From positions 1 to 35,244 of the forward strand of contig JAIXXP010000028.1 of NCBI GenBank assembly GCA_027490665.1: DNA of 35,244 nucleotides, written 5' to 3'. Below, in pieces: positions 1 to 9,600 of the stretch. Each line of letters starts with the position of its first letter. Positions within the stretch are counted from its first letter, which is position 1. The translations under genes were made by a program, and so were the position numbers. The DNA comes from Cryomorphaceae bacterium (GTDB taxonomy: Bacteria; Bacteroidota; Bacteroidia; Flavobacteriales_D; Crocinitomicaceae). Below the pieces are notes generated by a model. That model did no database searches. It was not told the DNA's origin and saw nothing but the letters and a program-made list of their open reading frames with translations.

Positions 1-2554
1 GGCTGTCTACACCTGCTGCGCTTGTAAAGGCAGTTGGGTTAGAACAAATTGGAGGCGTTTGGAAGTTGTAGAACAAACCAGCACTTTGCAAACCTCCTGA
101 ACAAGCAGAGTAGATATACATGTCATAGTTGCCAAGTGGAATGAGGTTGAGAAGTTGAACTGAAGCTGCAGTTACCGTTAAAGTGGTGCCACTTGTGAGC
201 GGGTCAAAACCTGCTGGGCCATAAACAACCGTCCAAGATGTTTCACCAGCAGCACTTGCCGTCCAGGTAAAGGCCGCCTCATTAGGGAATAAATAAGTAG
301 TTGTTAAAGCAACAGGATTCGGACAGTCTACATAGTAGAAATGCACACAGCTGTTGTTTTGCAAATACGCTTGGTTGTTCATCGAGACGTTGATGTTTTG
401 TGCGCCGCGAACGCCAATCTCAGCGTCGGCACCATGATCCCAACCCGTAGCGTTGCCTAAAATAACGTCGTCGTAGACATAGTATATCTCTTGGGTCGCT
501 TCGTCGATGATCAATTCAAAAGTAGCGCCGTCTGCAACAATTGGGGAGTTCCAATGTGGTAAGTTTTTCCATTGGATCACCAACTTACTGTTTGGCGAAG
601 TACCCACTTGTTGGTAATAAACACCCCCACTACCAACTGGATAAGCAGTATAAAGCTGTTGGATAAATGGATATAAACCATTTCCAGCATCCATCACATA
701 ATTGAGTGCTCCTGTAGTTGTACCCAATTTAACACCGCCTGTAGCACCAATAGTTGCTGTTGTAAACAAAGTTCCTTGATACAAAAGCGGGAAAGGAAGC
801 GTAATGCCTGTTTCACCCAAATAAGCTAAGTTGGTATTGGTTGCTGCAGGGTTTGAACTGATGTCTATGAAACCAGTTGCTGGGCATTCGTTATCCCAAG
901 TAATGTACTGACCTTGGTCATAAGTATTCCAAGAGACTGATGGTGTCCAGTAAGAAGAGTCGCCAGGTGTACAAATAGCACGCACATAAGCTTGGTAGAA
1001 GCTATATGGTGTTAGGGCGCTGATGGTGTACGGATGTGTCGTTACGTTAATGGTTGTTCCGGTGCCAAGCGCAAAGCCTTGTGGGCCATATTGAATTTGC
1101 CATTGTGTTTCGGATCCGCCCGGAACCCAGTCAATAGTAGCATCGTTTAAGGTAGTGCTTACTAAGGTTGGAGCCGTTGGTTGCGGACAAGTTGGTGGCG
1201 CAGCAATTTGCACAAAATAATCTTCGGTCTCGCCCCATGTGTAGGTGCCGCAAGGATTTACACCTGTAGTTAATGTAGTTTCTACATTCACCACGCGCAT
1301 GCGGGTAATACCTTGTAATGCAGTAATTGGAACAGATATTATTCCAGATTCAATGTGTGGACCAGTTGTGGCAACTGTAGAAGAATAAATCATTTCCCCT
1401 GCATCTGTAAACAATCCGTTTTGATTGAAGTCTATCCAAGCTTTAGTCCAGTTATTATAGTTGCCATTACAGGTTCCGATTTCTACCGAAAACGGATAAA
1501 ATACACCTGGCGCCAAAATTGGTGCGGCTACAGAAGTAGTGAAATTCGAATATTGACTAGCCACAGAAGCCGGGCCTGGTGCTGCAACCCCACAAGTTGA
1601 AGAATTGTTCAGCGTACTTAAGGTGACATTCAAAATTTCTTCATCAGCCGTACTAGTTGCATTTGAAGTGCAATAACAGTTCACGAAACTATTTGTAGTG
1701 ACCAATAAAGGTGTTGAGGTAGAACTTGAAGACGTAGTTGTACAAGTTACAATACACTGATACCAGGTGTCTACAAGTTGACTTGCTGCAAAGCCTGGCG
1801 TATTGCCGCCTGGAATATTTGTCCAGGGGCCGGCTGCAGAAGGTGCTGACTGCCATTGATAAGTAAGGCCTGAAGTAAATGTTGCATTTGCCATAGTAAG
1901 GTTGAATGGCACTGAAGGACAAACGGGGTTAGTAGCAGTAGCTGTAACTCCGGCATTTGGTGTTCCTGTACAAGCCGTTCCTGAAATAAACGTAATACCA
2001 CCAACTAAACCGCGCGGATAATTTACAGGAGTTGCCGGATACGCTCCCCCAGCCCAACTAATACCATCACCTGTAATGATGTTGACACCCCCAGCAGAAA
2101 ACGTATTCAATCCGGCACCATTGGTTAGTGTCATATATTGAATTGTAGTGCCAGAAAATCCTAATTGGTAGGTTGCGCCTGCTGGTAAAATGAGATTAAG
2201 ATTGCTAATTGCTGGTACAATTCCATTAGTGGTATTCGAATTTACAACTGCAGTGCCAGCAAGTATCCAACCATTCTGTCCTGCACCTACAATACCATTA
2301 TCCCATGGTGCAGCATTATCTACAAATGGTGTTGTTCTATACAATAACTGAAGGTTATTGGCAGCATTAGTACCTAAATGACAATTCACCCCAGTTATGA
2401 TGATATCATTGGCATTGGTATTTTGCACATTAAATATAATAGAACTTGCACCATTATTGTTGGTATGAGTAGTGTTGAGCGTAATTTGCGCACCCAAAAA
2501 GGAGCTGAGCAATAAGGCAAAAACACTAAATAAACTTTTCATATTTGCTTTCAT
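1..2554 (-). CDS. Large secreted multi-domain protein (Ig/GEVED/FnIII), C-terminus cut by window edge
   Basis: Open frame on the minus strand running off the left edge, so about 850 N-terminal residues are visible and the end is missing. ATG at 2554 and an in-frame ATG at 2542 are both possible; the second begins MKSLFSVFALLL, a clear signal peptide ending near LGAQ. Order by position: a unique N-terminal domain (about 2485-1985), an Ig-like module with paired Cys and YQWQS (1980-1690), a GEVED domain ending CGTYTWGETEDY (1680-1195), an FnIII domain (1190-910), a middle beta-rich domain (905-330), a second FnIII domain (329-60), and the start of a third. Everything after the N-terminal domain is paralogous to the next gene upstream, which stops only 18-30 bases before this start, so the two are probably co-transcribed. 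By analogy a T9SS sorting domain is expected beyond the edge. Exact role unknown; likely surface adhesion or matrix. Confidence 0.85.
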   Translation of the reverse strand, partial: MKANMKSLFSVFALLLSSFLGAQITLNTTHTNNNGASSIIFNVQNTNANDIIITGVNCHLGTNAANNLQLLYRTTPFVDNAAPWDNGIVGAGQNGWILAGTAVVNSNTTNGIVPAISNLNLILPAGATYQLGFSGTTIQYMTLTNGAGLNTFSAGGVNIITGDGISWAGGAYPATPVNYPRGLVGGITFISGTACTGTPNAGVTATATNPVCPSVPFNLTMANATFTSGLTYQWQSAPSAAGPWTNIPGGNTPGFAASQLVDTWYQCIVTCTTTSSSSTSTPLLVTTNSFVNCYCTSNATSTADEEILNVTLSTLNNSSTCGVAAPGPASVASQYSNFTTSVAAPILAPGVFYPFSVEIGTCNGNYNNWTKAWIDFNQNGLFTDAGEMIYSSTVATTGPHIESGIISVPITALQGITRMRVVNVETTLTTGVNPCGTYTWGETEDYFVQIAAPPTCPQPTAPTLVSTTLNDATIDWVPGGSETQWQIQYGPQGFALGTGTTINVTTHPYTISALTPYSFYQAYVRAICTPGDSSYWTPSVSWNTYDQGQYITWDNECPATGFIDISSNPAATNTNLAYLGETGITLPFPLLYQGTLFTTATIGATGGVKLGTTTGALNYVMDAGNGLYPFIQQLYTAYPVGSGGVYYQQVGTSPNSKLVIQWKNLPHWNSPIVADGATFELIIDEATQEIYYVYDDVILGNATGWDHGADAEIGVRGAQNINVSMNNQAYLQNNSCVHFYYVDCPNPVALTTTYLFPNEAAFTWTASAAGETSWTVVYGPAGFDPLTSGTTLTVTAASVQLLNLIPLGNYDMYIYSACSGGLQSAGLFYNFQTPPICSNPTAFTSAAGVDS

Positions 2555-2572
2555 TTCTTATTGTATTTGATA

Positions 2573-5500
2573 TTATTGAACAGCGATTCTTTCGATGACA
2601 CTCACGCCATTCATTTGGATTTTTACCATGTATAGTCCTTTTGGATAGTTGGAAAGATCCAGGGTGAGGGGCTGATCCATGACTTGTTGGTGCAATGCTT
2701 TTCCATTTAAATCCAATAACTCAAGTGCAGCTAAGCCACTTTGTGTTTTACTGATGTAAAGCAAGCTAGAAGTTGGATTAGGATACATTGAAACACCCAT
2801 TACGTTTTCGGCGATAGAAGCAGTAAAGTCGCAAGAACCATCTACAATAATCAAGACGTTAGAGGTATCGCTAGGGCAAACAGGGCTTGTCACGATATAA
2901 TCGTAATTGAACTGGCCAGCCAAAGCACCTGAGGTGTCTTGCGCACCTGCTAGTGCGTTGTTGCTTGCATTGTACCATGTTCCGTTAGCGTCGATGTTAC
3001 CAGAAAGGCCATTCCAAAGTACAAAAGGCTCGTTCAAGCAAACCGTAATACTACCATCTTCGCCAGCGCTTGGCGCGGCATAAACAATAACGGTTGACGT
3101 TGCTTGGACTACTGCACAACCATCGCTCACAACGTAGTTGAAAGTGTAGGTTTGTGAGGCGTAGTCTGTAGAGTTGAAGGTGTTGCTTTGGAGTACAACC
3201 GCTGGTGAAGTAGCCAACCATTCGCCACCTAAAGCATAGTTGGCAATCCCTAAGAACAAGTTCACGCTTTCGCCGTAGCAGATCTCGAGCACCTCGCCCT
3301 CTACCCCAGCGTAAACGCTTACCTCGCTGATTTCTATGGTGTAAGTGCCTGCAGTTCCTGAACCGTCGTGCATGATGTAGTATTCTACGCCTGGTGTGAG
3401 GCCACAAACCGTGAAGTTTGGTGCTTCTGAAGTGCCGTCGATTTCGTTGTCGTTGGCGCCTTCTAAAGTAAAGCTTGGCAAAATACTGCAGTCTGCACCA
3501 AAGTACACACCAATTTGACCGTTGTAAGCTACGCCTGTTGCATCGATGCGCACATTACCAGATGCTGGTGCCGTGAACTTGAACCACGTAGTGTGGTTGA
3601 GGTTGCTGTTGGCCCAACCTGTAGTGGTTTGTGCACCTGTTACTGGTGGTACAATGCCTAATTCTTCGGCGCTTACCGTGGCGCCGGTGTTGTTGTACAA
3701 CAAACCTGGGGCGCCAACTGTAATTGGGTGCGCTCCACAAGCGTTGTCGTTGCTGATTGGCATAATTAAGCTAATTGGGCCTACATAAGCTGAAGTGTCT
3801 TGGCCACATACTGCCTGAACGTATACTTGAACCGCTTGGCCAGGGTACCATGCCGCATTAGTAGTGGTATCTGTAAAGTTGTTGTCTAAAGCATAAACTG
3901 TTCCTGTATACAAAGCGGAGTCTTGCGCTACAACTTGTAGGTTGAAGCCTGTTGAAGGATAGAAGCTCGTGTAAGGGCTCCAGCTCCAGCTGCTCATGAG
4001 GCTGTCTACACCTGCTGCGCTTGTAAAGGCAGTTGGGTTAGAACAAATTGGAGGCGTTTGGAAGTTGTAGAACAAACCAGCACTTTGCAAACCTCCTGCA
4101 CAAGCAGAGTAGATATACATGTCATAGTTGCCAAGTGGAATGAGGTTGAGAAGTTGAACTGAAGCTGCAGTTACCGTTAAAGTGGTGCCACTTGTCAGTG
4201 GGTCAAAACCTGCAGGGCCATAAACAACCGTCCATGATGTTTCGCCGGCTGCACTTGCTGTCCAGGTAAAGGCTGCTTCGTTAGGGAATACATATACTGG
4301 CGTTAACGCAACAGGGTTCGGACAGTCTACATAGTAGAAATGCACACAGCTGTTGTTTTGCAAATACGCTTGGTTGTTCATCGAAACGTTGATGTTTTGT
4401 GGACCGCGAACACCAATCTCGGCATCGGCACCAAAGTCCCAACCAGTGGCGTTGCCCATAATAACATCGTCATAGACATAGTAAATCTCTTGAGTGGCTT
4501 CGTCGATGATCAATTCGAAAGTTGCGCCGTTAGGGAAAATTGGGGAGTTCCAGTGAGGAATATCTTTCCATTGGATTACTAATTGGCTATTTGGTGAAGT
4601 ACCAACTTGCTCGTAATAAATACCCCCACCCACAGCATAAGACTGCGCCAATTGCTGAATGTAAGGATACAAGCCATTACCAGGCTCCATCACATAATTG
4701 ACCTGAGCAGTAGTGTTGCCAAATTTAACACCTCCTGTATTACCAATCGTGGCTGCTGTTACCAAAATGCCTTGATACAATACAGGGAAAGGCAAGGTAA
4801 TCCCGATTTCGCCTAAATATGCAATATTGGTATACGTAGCTGTAGGGCTTGCGCTGATGTCCATGAAACCTGTAGCCGGACATGCGTTATCCCAGGTAAT
4901 GTATTGGCCTTGGTCATAGGTGTTCCAAGAAATAGCTGGTGACCAATATGAAGAATCGCCAGGCGTACAAACCGCACGGACGCGCGCTTGATAAAAACTA
5001 TATGGTGTAAGAGAACCAAATGTATAAGGGTGTGCAGAGGTATAGACAAATGTTCCGGTACCTGGCGTAAACCCTTGCGGACCATATTCTATTTGCCATT
5101 GGGTTTCTGAACCACCTGGTGTCCAGTCTAAGGTGCCTTGCGTTAAGTTGGTACTAACCATATTCAACATAGTTGGCTGCGGACAAGTAGGTGGTGCGCT
5201 GATATTCACCATATAATCTTCTGTTTCACCCCATGTGTAAGTACCACAAGGGGGTGGTGTCGCATTTGATTCAATGATAACAACACGCATTCTGGTCATG
5301 CCAGACAGTGCTGTTGGTGGAATGGTAATATTGAACGGGACATTTACAGTTGCCGTAGGAGGCAATGAATTACTTGCATCATAAAGCATTTCGTAGGTAT
5401 CAAACTGTCCATTGTGGTCGGTATCTATCCACACACGCGTTCCGTAATTATAAGTTCCGCCAGTACAATTATATAAATCTAGTTCCATAGGATAAGTAAC

Positions 5501-6565
5501 TCCCGGAGAAAGTAGGGTTGATAAATTTGTATAATCAGAATACGTACCATTGCATGCTGTAGAGCTGTTGTCAATAGTATTCAACTCAACGCGTTGGATA
5601 TCGCCATAAGTGGTGGAAGTTGCGCCACTCGTACAATAACAATTGTAAAAATTATTCGTGGTGACACCAACAACTGTTGAGATCTGAGTTGAACCAGACG
5701 CCGTACAGGTTACGATACATTGATACCAAGTGTCTACTGTTTGTGTGGCTTGATAGCTGCTATTTGTTGCGCCAGTAATATTCGTAAACGGGCCTGATGC
5801 GTTTGTCGCAGACTGCCATTGGTAAGTGATGCCTGAAGCCAAAGTACTTCCGGTTAAAGAAACCGAATAAGGCACAGATGGGCAAACTGCAGGCACCGAA
5901 GAAACAGCCGTGCCGGCTGTAACTGCACCTGTACAGGCCGTTCCTGGCACATAATGAATTTTGATATTCGGGCGGTTGTTGCCATAAGTAGTCGTAAGCG
6001 AAGATGCTGCAGAACCTGCCGCGCCCGCTGCCCAACCAATAGCCATGCCAGTAGCAGCTGTGCGGTAATAATTTACCGCACCACTCGCAGTACCATATTT
6101 TACATGGTCTGTCATGATTTGTAGCGTGCCACCAGTATAAATAAAAGGGGTTGTAAGAATATATGATTCCCAACCTGGGGCCGTACTCATAAAGCCCTGA
6201 TTGGTATTGTTATAAACAGACGTTGCACCAGCAGTAAGTACTCCCCATGTTGTTGCGGTAGTTAAGGTTGTTGCGGAGTTATTAGCCAGTAAAATTTCAA
6301 AGTTATTCGGAGCCGTAATGGTTCCTGTTGCCTTTTCCCATTCAATTTGGGTAATCATTGAGCCCGCAGGTATTGCAGCTAATTCAGTGGCCGTATAGAT
6401 GTATGCATACTTTGACCAATTGAAAGTTGAAGCGGCCGAACTTCTGTAGATAGGACCACTTAGATAACTTGAAGCAGTACCTGTTCCAATTTGGATAAAT
6501 TGCGACCAAACTAGTTGGCTAAAAAACAATAGAAAGATACCTAATGTGTAATGTTTTCTCATCAT
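2573..6565 (-). CDS. Large T9SS-secreted protein with Ig, GEVED, FnIII and PPC-like domains
   Basis: A 1330-residue secreted protein. Signal peptide MMRKHYTLGIFLLFFSQLVWSQ. Approximate order: N-terminal beta domain (23-210) that resembles a module inside the 2768-residue neighbour; Ig-like module (212-305); GEVED domain around 373-458 with IDTDHNGQFD and CGTYTWGETEDYM; FnIII from about 459; middle domain 558-745; FnIII from 747; FnIII-like from 840; a PPC-like beta-sandwich from about 940 (TTWFKFTAPASG, YYIMHDGSGTAGTYTI); an Ig-like stretch; and a type A sorting domain from about 1258 (MYPNPTSSLLYI ... PKGLYMVKI). The sorting domain indicates export by T9SS and attachment or release at the cell surface. 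No catalytic motif was recognised, so an adhesive or structural role is likely but unproven. It lies between the terminator of the upstream gene and its own paralogue downstream. Confidence 0.9.
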   Translation of the reverse strand: MMRKHYTLGIFLLFFSQLVWSQFIQIGTGTASSYLSGPIYRSSAASTFNWSKYAYIYTATELAAIPAGSMITQIEWEKATGTITAPNNFEILLANNSATTLTTATTWGVLTAGATSVYNNTNQGFMSTAPGWESYILTTPFIYTGGTLQIMTDHVKYGTASGAVNYYRTAATGMAIGWAAGAAGSAASSLTTTYGNNRPNIKIHYVPGTACTGAVTAGTAVSSVPAVCPSVPYSVSLTGSTLASGITYQWQSATNASGPFTNITGATNSSYQATQTVDTWYQCIVTCTASGSTQISTVVGVTTNNFYNCYCTSGATSTTYGDIQRVELNTIDNSSTACNGTYSDYTNLSTLLSPGVTYPMELDLYNCTGGTYNYGTRVWIDTDHNGQFDTYEMLYDASNSLPPTATVNVPFNITIPPTALSGMTRMRVVIIESNATPPPCGTYTWGETEDYMVNISAPPTCPQPTMLNMVSTNLTQGTLDWTPGGSETQWQIEYGPQGFTPGTGTFVYTSAHPYTFGSLTPYSFYQARVRAVCTPGDSSYWSPAISWNTYDQGQYITWDNACPATGFMDISASPTATYTNIAYLGEIGITLPFPVLYQGILVTAATIGNTGGVKFGNTTAQVNYVMEPGNGLYPYIQQLAQSYAVGGGIYYEQVGTSPNSQLVIQWKDIPHWNSPIFPNGATFELIIDEATQEIYYVYDDVIMGNATGWDFGADAEIGVRGPQNINVSMNNQAYLQNNSCVHFYYVDCPNPVALTPVYVFPNEAAFTWTASAAGETSWTVVYGPAGFDPLTSGTTLTVTAASVQLLNLIPLGNYDMYIYSACAGGLQSAGLFYNFQTPPICSNPTAFTSAAGVDSLMSSWSWSPYTSFYPSTGFNLQVVAQDSALYTGTVYALDNNFTDTTTNAAWYPGQAVQVYVQAVCGQDTSAYVGPISLIMPISNDNACGAHPITVGAPGLLYNNTGATVSAEELGIVPPVTGAQTTTGWANSNLNHTTWFKFTAPASGNVRIDATGVAYNGQIGVYFGADCSILPSFTLEGANDNEIDGTSEAPNFTVCGLTPGVEYYIMHDGSGTAGTYTIEISEVSVYAGVEGEVLEICYGESVNLFLGIANYALGGEWLATSPAVVLQSNTFNSTDYASQTYTFNYVVSDGCAVVQATSTVIVYAAPSAGEDGSITVCLNEPFVLWNGLSGNIDANGTWYNASNNALAGAQDTSGALAGQFNYDYIVTSPVCPSDTSNVLIIVDGSCDFTASIAENVMGVSMYPNPTSSLLYISKTQSGLAALELLDLNGKALHQQVMDQPLTLDLSNYPKGLYMVKIQMNGVSVIERIAVQ

Positions 6566-6604
6566 ATAATTTTAAAGAGCTAAAGTTAAGTATAACAAAA
6601 CAAA

Positions 6605-6628
6605 AAAGCCACCCCAAGGGGTGGCTTT
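6605..6628 (-). terminator. Intrinsic terminator of the 2768-residue protein gene
   Basis: A perfect inverted repeat with AAAGCCACCCC on one arm and GGGGTGGCTTT on the other, separated by two bases (in practice a 4-base loop). Read on the minus strand it lies about 22 bases after the TAG stop at 6650-6652 and is followed by a T-rich tail (TTTTTTG then TTTTG). This is a textbook Rho-independent terminator and separates the giant gene from the two paralogues downstream. Confidence 0.9.
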
Positions 6629-6649
6629 CGAATATTGCGGGTAGTTCAA

Positions 6650-9600
6650 CTATTGTTTAACTACTCTGAACGTTTGTACAGAATCTGCAGCTGTGATGCG
6701 TACCATATAGACACCTGTGGTCATGTTCATAAGGTTCAAAACAGAACCATTAGATACATTTGAGGCATCTAGTACCAATTTACCTTGAGCGTCAAACACT
6801 TGTGCTTGAGCGGTCAATTCAGTTGGCATGTTGATGGTTAAATCACCCGCGGTTGGGTTCGGATTTACAGACATTTCGATGTTAGCAATTTGATCTAAAC
6901 CAACTGCATCGATAATTTCACAATCTGACTGATCAGAACAACCTGCTGCTGAAGTAACGATTACAGCGTAAGAGCCATTTGCAATTGCTGTAAAGTTAGC
7001 TGTTGAGCCATTAGGTGCATCTGTACCAGAAGCACAGTTGATCCAAGTGTAGTTCATTCCTGCAGGTGAAGCAGCAAGTGTAACATCGTTCACAACAGAG
7101 ATAGTTGCAACCGGGGTAGCGTTCACTACAACTGTTACTTGATCTGTGTTCTCACATCCGTTGATGCCAGTACCAGTTACAGTATAAGTAGCTGTTGTAG
7201 CTGGTGCAAAAGGAACGTTGTTAGACGCTCCGCCTGTCCATTGGTAAGAAACAGCACCTTGACCATTTAAAGTTACTGACTCACCAGAACAGATTGTTTG
7301 GTCAACTCCTGCATCTACATCAGGTAATGCAAGTACAGTTACTGTTACTTGGTCGTTGTTTGTACAGTTGTTGAAACCAGTTGCTACTACGTTATATGTT
7401 GCTGTAGCAGTCGGAACAAATGCAACACCGTTAGTTACGTTAGGCGTTGTCCAAGTAAGGAAACCGTTACCTGTAGCTGTTAATGTAGCTGAAGTACCTT
7501 GACATACTGCGAAGTCAGGACCAGCATTCACAACTGGAATAGGTAATACTGTAACAGATGTGTTTTGTGATGCAGAGCCACAAGCGTTAGTTGCAACATA
7601 AGTCAAGTTCACAACAACCGGGTCGTTAACGTTAGGCGTATAAGTTACGGTACCGTTCGTAACGTTAGGTGAAATAATACCCGTACCGTTAGTCGTTGTC
7701 CAGAAACCACCTAAACCATTTTGTACTGCTGCACTTAACGTAGCTGGTGCGTTTGCACAAACTGTTTGAGGAGCAGATAAGTTAACTGTTGGGCCAGTTG
7801 AAACGTTTACAACTAATTGGTCGTTGTTGGTACATCCGTTAGCGCCAGTACCCACAACTGTGTAAGTCTGAGTAGCGTTCGGATAGAAAGGAATTCCCTG
7901 CGTAACACCGTTGTTCCATGCGTAAGAAATTGCACCTGAAGCATTCAATGTAGCGCTCAAGCCAGCACAAACTGTGATGTCCTGACCTGCGTTCACTGTC
8001 GGTAATGCCAATACAGTAACCAAAATTTGGTCTTGGTTGGTACAACCGTTAGCACCAGTAGCAGTTACTGTAAGTACACCAGTGTTCGTAGGAACATATT
8101 GTGTGTTGTTTGTTACGTTGTTGCTCCATTGGAAACCAGTAACTGGCGTTGGAGTAGCAGATGTAGTAGATGCATTCAAGATGATTGGTGTACCCGCACA
8201 AATTGTTTGGTCCAAACCACCCAATACAATTGGTTGTGGAAGAACGTTAACAACAACTTGATCTTGGTTTTGACAACCATTCACGTCTGTTCCAACTACT
8301 GTGTAAGTAGCTGTTGAAGAAGGGAAGAATGGAGTTGCATTGGTTACACCGTTGTTCCAAGCATAAGAAAGCGCACCTGAACCAGAAATAATTACTGGCG
8401 ACGCATTACAAATGGTTTGGTCTACACCTGCGTTTACGTTAGGCAATGCCCAAACTGTTAATGTAGCAGCATCTGTGTTTGTACAACCAACACCGTTAGA
8501 AACGTTTACTTGGTAAGTATAAGTTCCAGGCTGAGTTGGGGTCACAACAATAACTGGGCTATTGTTCACTGCACCAGTTAAACCACTGTTGGTGTAGTTG
8601 GTCATTGACCAGTTGTATGGAGCCAAACCTGTTGCGTTGAACGTTGCAGTTTGACCAATACAAATTGCTTGGTCAAGACCAGCGTTTGCAGGTGGAACCG
8701 TAGAGTAAGTCAACTGAAGTGTATCGTAGTTGATACAACCGTTGCCATCAGTACCGATTACACTGAATGTACCTGTTGCGGATGCCGTAAATGGCACACC
8801 ATTTTGTACACCAGCCACTGGAGCTGTCCAAGCATAAGAACCTGTTGCACCAGCACCTGTTGCCGTAACAGTAGCTTGTTGTGTAGCATTATTTGTACAG
8901 ATCAGGATGTCGTTACCTGCGTTGATGGTAGGCAAAGCCCAAATTGTAACAGGGGCAGTTGTGTTGGTAACTGAACAACCCGTGATTGGGTTGGTAGCTT
9001 GTACCGTGTAACTTGCTGTAGTGTTAGTTGTACCAGGATTAGAAACTACAGTAGATGCAGTTGTACCATTTTGGTTCAATGCTGGCCATGTCCAAGATAG
9101 TGTTGGTGTGTAATTAATTCCTGTCGTACCAGTAAACTGAATCATTGGGCGGTTATTGGTTACCGTACCAATGGTTGTAGAGGCACAAACACCAGCTGCA
9201 TCGGCATTATAGAAGTGAGCCGCACCTGCGAAGGCGGTTGTCCATGTCGCTACTGCGTTGGTAGTGAAAGCGCCGTTGTTGAAACAGATGTCAATCACGA
9301 CGTTAGAAGTACCATCCCAGTTGAATGGAGTCAATGTAATAGTGTTATTCGCAAAACCAGTCAATGCAGATGGCGTGTAAGCCGCATTGTAATATACTTG
9401 CGTCAAGCCAGTTTCAAACGTAGTTGTAAGTGCTGTTACCGTCGTGTTCTTCATAGAGATAGTGTAGTCGGTAAGCGTTGTTGTAGCTGGTGTAGTTACG
9501 TTGAAAGCAAGCGCATTTATTGTACCAGCACTAAACCCTGCAGCAGTAAGCTCGGCAGCAGTATACAAGAACTGTTGTTTTGCTCCCCACCAATAATTGC

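Noticed and set aside
2558..2578. TTATTGTA half-site near the stop of the 1330-residue protein gene
   Set aside because: The opposite arm matches only 4 of 8 positions and the site covers a stop codon with no promoter nearby, so it is probably chance in AT-rich DNA.
7110..8945. Repeated DNA in the giant gene as a possible CRISPR or tandem DNA repeat
   Set aside because: The periodicity (about 225 bases) keeps reading frame and encodes PKD-like protein repeats; there are no short identical repeats with unique spacers.
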